Assembly (NCBI GenBank): GCA_037179335.1
Contig: JAKZHN010000013.1
Span: forward strand, 434,001 to 498,000
Direction of reading: 5' to 3'
DNA length: 64,000 bases
Origin: Cyclaneusma minus
Lineage: Eukaryota > Ascomycota > Leotiomycetes > Marthamycetales > Marthamycetaceae
Below, in pieces: positions 35,230 through 46,500 of this stretch. The position numbers and the translations under genes were made by a program. The notes below the pieces were generated by a model. That model did no database searches, was not told where the DNA came from, and saw nothing but the letters and a program-made list of their open reading frames with translations. Positions within the stretch are counted from its first letter, which is position 1; each line of letters opens with the position of its first letter.

Positions 35230-36023
35230 CTACGCAGCAGGCCAAACCGCCGGCCCCGGAAACGTATAATTTGTCGGCACCGGATAATAAACATCAATCA
35301 GAATGCCCGGATCCGTCGCACTATACGCTCCCGGAAATTCCACAAGCGGCCCTGGTGTCCCGCTCCCTCCATTAGCAACCTCCACCTGCGCACAGCTCAA
35401 ATAAAACTGCGCCCCGCCGACTGACTGTGCCACATGCAGCGCAATATGTTCGACTCTGACAAGATATTGGCCTGAGGGGAGGGCGGAGGGGAGAGTGAAG
35501 GACACGGATGTTGCGTCGGGGTCGTTGGTGGGCCAGACTAGGGCTGAGGAGGTGAATTCGGGACCTTGTTCGTAGATCTTGAACCAGACGGCGCCGGAGC
35601 CGTCGAAGGTGGATGCGTCACTGCCGGAGGGGACGGCGGCCATGTAGGCGAGGATGGGGCCGGGGTGGTCTGTTGGGGTGGAGGATAGGAATTAGCTTTT
35701 GTTAGGTAGGAATTTGGAAAAGAGTCTAGAAAGGTGTGATGGGGAAAGGAGGGATATAACGCACAGATGTCAGGATCAACGGTGAACCCCAAAGTGTCGC
35801 CGGCGTTGACGGTCAAAGTGGAGGCGCTGGCGGTAGATCCGTCAACATTGCAGCGGATGTCGGTGGATGTGACGTCGGTGACGGGGTCGTAGGTGTAATA
35901 GCCTGTCCACTGGCGGACGTATTCCCAGGCCGTAGTGGTGGTGCCGCTGTAGATGAGAGCGGGAAATGAGTAGTGGGCGTGAGCGGCAGCGAAGAGCGTG
36001 ATGAGAGGGAGTGCAGACTTCAT
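35230..36023 (-). CDS. AA9 lytic polysaccharide monooxygenase
   Basis: Two exons on the minus strand, 36023-35765 and 35669-35230, with a 95-bp GTGCGT...ACAG intron, 232 residues. Signal peptide MKSALPLITLFAAAHA, with mature His1 at the HYSFPALI start, the hallmark copper ligand. The second ligand is His in YHPGP (~88), and the axial Tyr lies in GGAQFYLSCAQ. Cys near 58 and in YLSCAQ can form the usual disulfide. AA9 enzymes oxidatively cleave cellulose or related beta-glucans outside the cell using copper and H2O2/O2. No CBM1 is attached. The ORF upstream of the ATG stays open, but the Met chosen starts a perfect signal peptide placing His at the mature N-terminus. Confidence 0.93.
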
Positions 36024-37496
36024 GGCGGACTCGAGAATGAAGGGCACTCGGAATGTGAGTTTGAGGGATAAGTTGGAGTAGGAGACAGACAAGATGGGGA
36101 TTTGTTGTTATGCGGGGAACCTCATCTACTTATCCTGATATTTGGAGAGGCCACTTGGGAGACGCACCACGGATAGCGCGGCTGCCATTGAGAGAAGCGT
36201 CTCGACAGACAGGTAACCGTGGACATGATGTCGTTAAGAACGTGTCGCATTCGTAATCTACTCTCTCGGTTCGGTTGACTGCTTCAGATGTCCACCTATT
36301 GCCGCCAACAGCCTGGGGGGAAAAGCTTGAAGCAATCTATATCTTCCAGTGTCGTAATCCAATGAGCCAGCATTCGAACAGCGTAGCGATGTGATTCAAG
36401 TGGCAGATGACCGGATGGCAGCGTACGTTGCAGCAATCCTGGAGATGGTAGATTGAATCCAATATGGGCGCTGCCGGTTAAAGAGGACACCCGGGAAGCG
36501 AGCCGGCAGAATGGGCAAAACGACCTCCTTTCCAAAATTCGAAACACCACCAGCGAATGAAGACCTGATCAGATGGACACAAGGAGAGAAGACCTTATAA
36601 GAGAGAAGGGGAAGATGTCTTGTCATGAGCGGAGAAAAGTCCGGGAGAGCGGTCATCGAGGAGGCCGGTGTCTACCTGAGTCCAGTCGGCAGCCATCCCC
36701 ACTTGCGCAACCTCAAAAACACCCAAAAAGAACGCATCAAAAAGGAAAAAGACGTCCCCAAAAAAATGCAAAAAAACCAAGTCTCCCCAGTCTTACATGC
36801 ACCCCCATCCCGTCTTAGGATGCGAATGTAAGTACCCCCCGCAGAGGGTCATTTCTTTTTTTCCCAGGTAAGCGGTTCGAAACCCTGGGCATTTTGCTCC
36901 CTATTTAGAATATACACTAAAGTGCACAAACCATTGCGCTAAGTAGCCTGTCACCGCTTGAATAAACAGTTGCGTTTTTGGGTACTTATGGCAAGGCTGG
37001 CGATTGAGTCGAGCGAGATCCCGTGACACGCCATGTGACCCATACCCGCAGGCTGCAGCCCTGGAACACAGGAGCCGCCCGGGGAGTCGGATGTTTTGAC
37101 ACTTTTTCGGCACTCTTTTGTTGAACCACGTTTTTCTCCAGTTTTCATCGCACTGCGTCCACGCACGCATGCTTCGAGTTTCCAAACTTCACTTCTCAAC
37201 TTTACCAGGAGCATGGGAAGAGGCGGAACTTTTGTTACTTTGTGAGTCGAGGCAGCGGAAAACTGGCCACTGCACAGTACCAAGTACCCAAGTAAGTAGT
37301 CGTAGGGAAACAAGATGCCAATCGGACCCAACCCAAGCATCCGGCCCTTTCGCCATCCACTGTGTACCCACGGGGACCGTTAAGAAATGCGCTTTCTTAT
37401 CTATTTCATCTAAACCTTCCACCGCTTCCCTCTTCACCCTCCCCACCCCACACCCCCCCGTTCACTCCCGGCTCTCCAAACCCCCCCTTTCCCCGC
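36024..37496. other. Intergenic between LPMO and LTN1
   Basis: LPMO promoter at the left, LTN1 3' flank at the right. 36700-36780 is A-rich with repeated AAAAA runs; 37430-37510 is strongly C-rich on the plus strand. No domain-bearing frame recognised. Confidence 0.45.
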
Positions 37497-40400
37497 TCAA
37501 TCCCAAGCAAAAGCGCCCCCCATCCTCGCACTCCTCTCCCTCGCCCTCAGCGCATCCCCATACCCAAATGGATTCCTACAAAGCGGACACGTACTACTAT
37601 TACTACTACTAAACCACCTAAACAAACAATCCGCATGAAACAGATTCTTGCAAGTCCCACACCTCTTATCCGGCAGTCTCCTATCCTGGCTCACAAACGA
37701 GTAGCAAATCGCGCATTCTGTTTGACCGCTAAGAAGCGCTTGTACGTTTTTGCGGAACGTCATGAGCCCGTCGGTGATACTGCCGCCGGAGAAGGTGATG
37801 ACGCCTTGCGTGATCATGAGCCAGGATTGCCATTTGCGCTCGGAGACGGCGACGCGTTGGAGCCCTTCGACTTTGACGCCCTCTAATGGGTATTTTTCAG
37901 ACAGACGGATCACGATCTGGATCTGCGCTTCGTCGATCTCGTAGCCGGCGAAGATTTCGCGCGATTTATGCGATACTTTGACGATGAGTTCTTTTTCGTC
38001 ATCGCTAGCAGGCACTTCTTGTGTCGAAGCCCAGGCAGATACTTCATTGAGCGCGTAGGAGATGATAAGCGGGGAGAAATAGGCGGATGTCCAGGACTCG
38101 ACGGCGATGCAGGTGCGCTTGGATTTGCATTCCAGATACCATTTCTTGACGAGCGAGGGCGTGAGTTTGAGAGATAGGTTGTAGAGGTGGATCATGAGCC
38201 ACTGCATGTCTCGCTCGCTGGGCTCGGTGGAGGCGATTTGAGGGTCGTAGGATGTGATGAGGTCAGGGCCAAAGTTGGATTTGGTCAGGTTGATGGGCGA
38301 TGCTGCGGAATGCCCGAGGACGTCGAAGATAAACTGTAGCAAGGGTGCGATATAGTCTTCGGATTTCAGGGCTGTAGTGTAGTCTTCACTGACTTTGTGA
38401 GAGGCGTTTGTGAAGCAGTCAAAGATTACATGCCAGGAGAGTAGGTAGCCGCGGACGGGGGCGGGGAAGTTGGAGAGTTCCTCGTCGGTGTAGCTTTCGA
38501 GTGAAGGTGCATCGAGTAGAAGAGAGAGCAGTTCTTCTGGTAGGGTTGCGTCTAGTAGGATATGTTAGCAAAACATTGGACAAAACTCGTCAGGAAGGGT
38601 ACTCACCTCTCTTTTCGAGAATCACATCCACCGATAGCTGCTCTTGCTGAGAAGGTATTACGCGGTGCAGGATGTCAAAGGCCGCCATTTGAATTGTCCG
38701 AATATCAGAGGCTACTAAAGGATATATGGATGTCAAGTCAGTAAACCTGCTGATGGGAAGCTTTGCTACCTGTCGGCAGATCATTTCATCGACAACCTGC
38801 ATTGGCTGGTTCTCTTTGCCCCGATGCATCGCCAACAATTGTATCAGTGACTGTGACATCAGCTCATCGGCTCCAGCAATAGCTTCCTCGAGGTCATCAT
38901 TTGGATCTTGTATGCTCTTGAGAGAAGTAGCAAGACGCAGAGAGCTGTTGATTGCTGGAAGTCTCTCATCAAGAGGCCCTCCATCACTGCATCTAGACCA
39001 CACTTGGGCGCAAAGATCAATAGCAGCATCCCAATGTGATCCATACATATCCTTAATTGAAGGAAGAAGCATTTGCAGAATCTTGCAAACCTCGGCTGCT
39101 AATCGAAGATCCGAAAGGAGCTTGTTGACTGGCCATGAAGTTACCTGCTTCACTGCAAACATCAACCTGTTCTGCGCAACCGGAATGTCTCCCTGATCAT
39201 ACACACTGAGACATGCATTCAGGTATACCAGGAGATCCAGAGTTTTGCCTTCGGTTACGGATGCGCCGGTCACGTCGCTGACGAGTCTGTTGCAAAGGTT
39301 GTTCACCAACTTGCTTGTTCCCAGAGCCTCTCGTAGTCCCGTCAAAAATGCGGTAGCTGTGAAGATGCTTGTAGTTGCAGTTTCTGGTGCCTTGAAGCCA
39401 TTAAACAGCGCTGTTGCCGTAAACTTGCTGGCGGATGCCGTCTTCAGAATATCCAGTTTTGTGAGCCATGCCTCTCCCTCAGATGACTGCCATCCGTGTT
39501 TCTCCACCAACGTCGATAGAACATCGCTCAGACAACGTGCAGCATAGTATGCTTCCGAGTGGAGACCACTGGATGACTGCAAGAGCACAGTGATGAAGTC
39601 TTGGACAAGGTTCGAAGACTTCACATCTGGCAGAGGACGCCAATCTTGAGTCTCGCCTAGAATGGTCGATAGAATATTCTGCACACCCGAGATGAACTCC
39701 AGAATAGCTATCTCACCATGTTGGTCTCGGTAGGGGTCTCCCGACCTTTCACACAGCATGTGGTTCCCTGGAACACCCAACTGGTCGCTAGCAAGTTCAG
39801 CAGTCATCCGAAGCAGATACAGGACACTGGTGTCCAGATATTTGCGGATTGGCTGGTGCATTGCTTGAGCTTCTAGTATTCTTGCGGTGTACATCGCTAT
39901 CCGTAGAGCGGTAGCAAAGCCACTCGAGTCTCGTGCAATGGGCTTCTGCGACTTCGGTAGAGTTGGTTCTGCCAAAAAGACTGTGCCACCTAGAGAATGG
40001 GTAATTGCCAGGGCTGGATTCAGCTGATAGCATAGATGTTCACCCAGTTCCTCTTGCCAGACTTTTGAATCTGGCAAAAGTTTCGTAAAGTCTTGTTGTG
40101 GGTCGTTTAATATAGCTGTTGCTTGCTGAACCAATGTATTGACACTATGAAGATTGTCAGTGCACGTGCTCCGGGGAGACTTGTGACGAAAATCGACGTA
40201 CCTCAAAGACCGTGGACCTCCATTCTCCAGGTTATCCCTGATAATATCTATCATAGGAGAGTGTACTTGGTCATCTGGACTCGCATCATTTGTTGGCGCG
40301 GCTTGAAGACTAGCCTTCAGAATACTTATCTGATGATCCCAAGCTGAGCCAGGACGCTTCTCTGTTAACGCAAGTAGTTTTGTCAGAATAATGAGATGCG

Positions 40401-42691
40401 TCTCTGCGCCACCTCTCAGATATTCCGGCCTTCTGCTATTGATGATCTGTAACATCCGAAGAGCAGCATCGAGAATCTTGTCGTCTGCGCCAGAGTCCAG
40501 ACAACCGCAAGCTCCATTGATGAAGGTAGTAATTGTTGTCTCCGCAAAAGAACCGAAGGTCAAACACGCTTCAAACAGCGACCAATCACCGATCTCGTCA
40601 ACAACGATCGACGGGTACGCGGCCAAGAAGTATTTCTGTAGCCCATCGTTTTGACGAGCCAGAGCTTGGACATGGTCGCTCATAATAAGGTCTCGAATCG
40701 AGGCCCAAGTCCTTGAAAGATCCGGTACTTCAAGCAGTGCAACCACTGCAGATGACCAAATCTTCTCGAAAAAAGAGTCCTGACCTGGAATTGAGCGGAA
40801 TGCATCAAGTGATGCTATAAGGTGCGTCGCAGATGGTGATTGAATAAGCCGGGGGATGTTATTTTCCAAGAACGATCCCAGAGATTTGGTTGCTTCGGGA
40901 GAAGAACTGATCAGCAAGGGCGTCAATCGTATTGCAGACTCGAGCGTCCCCGCTGCACCAAACGGTTTGCCGTTTCTCGTCTCTAGGATTTCGATCACGC
41001 AGCCCACGATGGCTAGCGATGGAGGCTGAATTATGTCCATAACCACCTGCTGATCCATTTTGAGCTCTTGCGATTTTCGCAGGATACCTGATTGCAGCTC
41101 AAATAAGCGAGTACCTTCGGCAGCAACAGTCGTTTGAGACTTCGCATGGTCTTTGGATTGCTCGGGAAGGGAAACTTGTACAGACTTGACGACTAAACCG
41201 CCCAGCCTCAACCATTCTTCCTTCAGTGACTTGAGCGTGTCCTCGCTTTTCGTCGATGCGCATAGGAAATAAGCGTCAACAATAGCCTTGGCTCCATTGG
41301 CAAGAGTCCATTGGGCATTCTCAGAGGACGGTCGAAGATACTGCTCGAACACTGGGAACACACTCGATTTGAGCAGTTCGCTCTGCTCAGGGGTGTTTTC
41401 GAGTATATTCATGAAATGTTTGACAACCCCAAAATACATCTGCCACGCAATGGGAGCATTGTGCTGACCGGCACCTCGCTGTGTGATGCCACTTCTGACA
41501 GCCTTCAAAAACCGCTGTATGTTCTCAAGATCCGACGGTAAGGAACTAAAAGGCACCTGAGTGATAAGCTTCTTCAAAGCAAACCAATACTCTGCTGGAC
41601 CATTCTGCGACCCCTTTTCAACAAAGTGCCGCAGCCGTGAGACAAATTTGAATTTCTCAAAATTGTCGCAAATCTCAGGGAAGGCAGATATGAGAGCACT
41701 GAGAGCTTGAAGCAGCTGGAAAGCAGAGCCGGATTGATCTGCCTTAAGGCCTTCGGACACAAATGCCTTCCCAATCAGCTCAATATCTTGACCGACCAGC
41801 TCTTGTTGCTTTTCTAAGCATACGACAAGTAATTCTGAGCATGTCCTTCGAACTGAAGCGTCCTCGCAGGCCACGAAACCCCACAATGTTTTGTTGTTGC
41901 TCAGAAAGTTGTCGTATTTCTCCTGGTGCTTCGAAATATCTTCGGAATTCAGCCGCTTCAACAGTTGCACGACGAGAGACAAGCTCGAGCCAATGACTCT
42001 GTAGTAAGTCGCCTGAGCATCGTCGACACTAACAGTGCGTTCATCACTCAGGGTCTGAGCAGTCTCGTTCAGGGCCTCCTGGGCATATTCCAATATTTGG
42101 CTTTGGCATTTTTTCCAGAACAGAAGCGTCTTTTCGTCCGTGTTCAAAAACGAAGCAATCCCATCCTGAGCGACTCTTGAAACTGCGCGGTCCTTGTCGT
42201 ATGTTCCAGCCAGCCATGAGCCTACGGTTTGCGGTAGCCGTTTCTCCATTCTCTTTCGCGCCGATTTCAGAAGCTCGTATTGTAGACTATGTGACAATTC
42301 ACGGACCCGGCGGGAGTTATCGATGGACATTCGAGGATATACTTTGACCTTTAGACAAATTGTCAGCATTCCCAAGTTCGCAAAGCTTTGCAGCTGGTCA
42401 ACCCACCCAAGCATCCAGAATTGCGTCTTCGGCCCCGCCATCTTGTTCGAAAGGGTGCGCCTGGACATAGGCAAGCAGGTCGTCCAAGGCCTTTGCTTTT
42501 GTCGTGCTGTCCTTTTTCGAGAGATTCTTGAAAGCAACGACAAGGTTGGGATCCGAGATGGTCGTCAAGTTGGGCGGTTCGGCGAGGTAGGACAGAGAGC
42601 TGCCGGACGACACTCCTCCAAAGCCTCCAAAAGCGTTGCCTCCAGCGGCGCGGCTGCTGGAAGCCTGGGATTTGAACTGTTTCTTGCTCAT
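37497..42691 (-). CDS. LTN1: LTN1 (Listerin/Rkr1), RING E3 ligase of ribosome quality control
   Basis: Four exons on the minus strand: 42691-42407, 42348-40202, 40144-38607 and 38551-37497, introns of 58, 57 and 55 bp, total about 1674 residues. N-terminus has the Listerin signature (FKNLSKKDSTTKAKALDDLL, then VYPRMSIDNSRRVREL). A long HEAT/ARM-like alpha-solenoid follows. The C-terminus is a RING: CAIC...RCGTCKNLFHADCLFRWF...STCPLCRNPF. Ltn1 binds 60S subunits carrying stalled nascent chains together with Rqc2 and ubiquitylates the chain for Cdc48 extraction and proteasomal decay. The second intron (40201-40145) is a multiple of three and leaves the frame open if retained; GTACGT, CTGAC and ATAG signals favour splicing. 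Size and architecture match the family. Confidence 0.95.
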
Positions 42692-43556
42692 GATGTCGGT
42701 ATGCTTTTGATCTGCCGACCCTCGGATTGGATCAGATTCCTGATACTGGGAGTTTGCGAGCTTGCGGAAAGGTCAATCTCGAGAAGGGCCAGCAGCTTCA
42801 CCCAAAATCAATGGCCCTTAGCAATCATTCATGACGCATCTGGCCCTTGCAGCAAAAATGCCCCTCCAAATTGGTCCACTCTCGCTTATGTAATCACAGC
42901 CGATACGCCGGCGGGTGATAAGGGGCCTCCCAGTTCGCACTTCCCCAGACTCCCTGGGGAACGCCCATGTTCCCGGACATGCTTTCACTGTGCTGTTCAC
43001 GACAACTCACAAGGTTTCAATGACCAAGTTTTCTCGATAAGGTTTGAAGTCAGTTTCCATTCTTCTGCTCATTTGCTTGTGCTCTTCCAATTCGCAATTA
43101 TTCACGTTGCTTCCAATCACTCGTGGCGTTCGCGGTCCCGGGATCGCCATCCTTCCCCGCATTACAGAGCTCGTACGATGACTGCACAGTGATCTGAGAC
43201 AACAAAGCGAGGAGCTTGGTCCGAAGCTTGTCTCCCCTCCAATTCCATACTTGAATCATCTCTCCTCCTGAACTTCAGGACTGCGTCGTCCACTGTTCTC
43301 CGAGCTCGAGAGAGCTGCACCTACCTCGAAATTGAATGGCCGAACCTCCGACGACTGGAGGCATATCCATGTGAGTACTCAAGACTCGGTAACCTAAAGA
43401 GCACGCGTGATCAACCGACGAGCCAAAGCTAACATGGCGTGGTAAAGTCAACCTTGACGCGCCGAGTAGCTAGCTAATGCTACTGCCCGTCGATACCATA
43501 CTCTCAGTACCAGACTCCCACTTCTCGATGACCTGAAACCTCACATCACTCTCGCA
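42692..43556. promoter_or_regulatory. Divergent promoter between LTN1 and the repeat-protein gene
   Basis: 865 bp shared by two divergently transcribed genes. No clear TATA box. A C/T-rich leader precedes an in-frame ATG at 43336 that could form a first coding exon: 43336-43370, then a GTGAGT donor, a 137-bp intron and CTCAG at 43507. This would add 28 residues to the downstream protein. Confidence 0.5.
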
Positions 43557-46500
43557 ATGTCGTCCGCCATTGTCCGTCGTCGTCCAACGACCATCGCCCC
43601 CACTCATCATCAACACCTCTCACAAACCCGGAACTTCCGCATAAGTTTCTGGTCCTCCCACCTAGATCCTGCCTTCGCCAAAGAAATGCGACGTCGGGCT
43701 CGAAGCTTGAAGCATAAAGACGCTGAAGCTATCAACCGCCGGCTACAGTGGGACCGCAATGATCCCTTGGCTACCCGTCGCTCGGGTTTCAAGGACTACA
43801 TGTGCAGTGCTTGGTTTGGATCTGATTCGAAACCCGGTGGACGTTATGTCAACTCAGATGCATCCGGGTCGCCGTCTTCGAGCAGTAATCACAACTGGGA
43901 CTTCTCGGTGCCGCCATTCAGGCCACAGCCTTGGACGTCATTGATGGACATCAGAAACCTCCACAGGGAATGGATGAATGGCGCATTTGAACCATCCACC
44001 GTACCATCTAAGCCATACTCGACTTCTGCAGATGGACGGAATCAGCCTCATAGGACTGCATCTACCTCTACCAAGCAGCCACAATCTCCCCAGAAATCAC
44101 CAAAGAGATCGAATCAGAACGAGGCCGAAGTAGAATATGATATTGATCCCATCACAAACCGAAAGGTTCCGCGCAAAACGCCCAAGGTTGAAGAGACTTT
44201 TAATTCGGACTCTGGCAACAATACCGTGAAGACCTCCAAGCCCTACCGTGAACAATTCAAGAAGTTTAGACCGCCGGTTTTCGAAGAAGAGTCATCAGAG
44301 ACGACTCGCTCAGATGGCCGGCCGGCTTACAATGATCTGAAGAAGTACGGACCGTTCCGATCATATGAGCCCGATGGCAAGTATGCGTCAGCATCAGGTC
44401 GAGATACTGAAAGGGGCACTGGTATTGAGAATCCAAGTCAGGATGAATTGAAGAAGTATGGACCGTACCGATCCCATGAACCCGATGGCAAATACGCACC
44501 AGAATCTGAATTGCCGCGCTATGAAGACCTCGAGTCGTATGGGCCATTCAAATCCCACGAGCCTGACGGCAGGTACGCGCCAGCACAGAATCAAGAGCCA
44601 GTGTATGAAGACCTCGACAAGTACGACGGACCCTTCAGAGCTCATGAGCCCGATGGCAAGTACGCGCCGGAACCAAATCAAGAGCCCGTTTATGAAGACC
44701 TTGATAAGTACGATGGGCCGTTTCGATCTTATGAACCTGATGGCAAGTATAAGCCAGCACAGACTCAAGAGCAAGTCTATGAAGACCTCGACAAGTACGA
44801 CGGACCGTTTCGAGCCCATGAACCTGATGGCAAGTATGCACCAGAGGCACAGTCCCGACCGCAATACGAAGACCTAGAGGACTATGGCCCTTTCAGAGCC
44901 CATGAGCCCGATGGCAAGTACGTGCCAGCAAAGTATCAAGTCCGTAAAGACCTCGAATCGCATCAGCCATTGAGACGCAATGAGTCTGATGGCAAGCTCT
45001 CTTCTGCACCAGATCAAGTCTATGATGACCTCGAAGACTACCCGGCCAGATCCAAGGACAACGGACCATTTCGAGCTCATGAGCCGGATGGGAAATACGC
45101 ACCACTGGCAAAAGCTGTACCGCGCTATGATGACCTTGACAACTATGGACCGATCCGAGCCCATGAGCCCGATGGCAAGTACGCACCCCTAGCAAAATCT
45201 CAACCGGGCTACGAAGACCTTGAATCGTATGGACCCGTCCGAGTCCATGAACCCGATGGCAAGTACGCTTCAGCACAAAGTCAGGAATCGTACGAAGACC
45301 TCGAAAGTTACAGACCCTACCGATACAACGAACCAGATGGCAAGCTGCCTCCAAGACCCGACTCCGTAACTGAGAGTCTCAAAGATTTCGGTACGAAGCA
45401 GAACTATTATCATGAGAATGCTCCCAACCCCAGCCTCAAGCCAAAGATACCAAAGGTCGTGAAGTCGTCTTCTGCGACTACCAAGTTTGAACCTTCCCTG
45501 CCTCGGCCTTCGCAAGCAAAATTGTCCGCCTTTGAATCACTAGGCGCATTTGAAGAGGAAGACTTCGGTATATTACGAGCGAGCGATGTGCGTGCAGCTG
45601 TGGGAATCTCGAAGAAGGCAAAAACCGTATCAGCGGACGATAAGTTTGCCAAGCGAGAGAAATTGGAGAAAGAGTTTGCGGAGGTTGAACATCCAATACA
45701 CACGCCTGAGCTGGAGTACGTGAAGACGATCAGAACTGGAATGGCGGCGAAGGCGAGAGATTGGTGGGACGGTGATAAGGACAACGCCACCCAAGAGAAG
45801 CGAAAACTTCTGGAGAGACATGACGCCATTGAGGACCACCGCCAGTGGATACGTATCTGGGAGAAACTCAGTGTCCTTGCCAGAGACCATGCCGAAAAGG
45901 CTACGGCCCTCCACATTTCCAGCCTTCTTGACCGTTCCAAAAGACGGGCCAAGGCCTTTCTAGACAAGGTAGATGACGAAAGGGCAGTGGATGGACCAGA
46001 GTGGGCATGGGACATGCACTGGCTCGACAAGCAATTGTGGCAGGGAATGGAAATCGAGCTGCGCCTGGCTGTTGCCGATGTTCCAGATGGAGCCAAAGCC
46101 GACGACGGTATACTCGACACATCCGAGGATGTGAAGGCATACGAGAGTCTTAGGAATCAGTTGCGGGGGGATTTTTCCCCTCTGGGACGGGCTGTGCAAC
46201 CTGCGCTTGAGAACTCTTGGACTTATGGGGTGGACTGGGCCCGTGAGCGCCACAACACTACCCCATCACCAAAGCTCGAAACGGCTTTAGATCGAAGTCT
46301 TCAACAGCAAGAGGAGGAACCTGGCAATGTCGACAAGACTCAAGCTGGGCTCGATCCTTTTTCCAAAGAGCCACAGGGGCTGGAAACCAACTACAAAGAA
46401 GAAGTCATCACTCAAACTGAGATCGATCCCTTTTCCCACAAGCCTCTAGGGCTCGAAACGAGCTATGCTGAAGAAGTCAAAACTGAGGCTGAGATAGATC

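Noticed and set aside
36860..36890. B-box-like GGTTCGAAACC
   Set aside because: No A-box at the right distance and no tRNA fold; isolated word.
42194..43192. 332-codon plus-strand frame
   Set aside because: Lies antisense to the LTN1 start and its promoter; composition mirrors LTN1 codons and no domain is seen.
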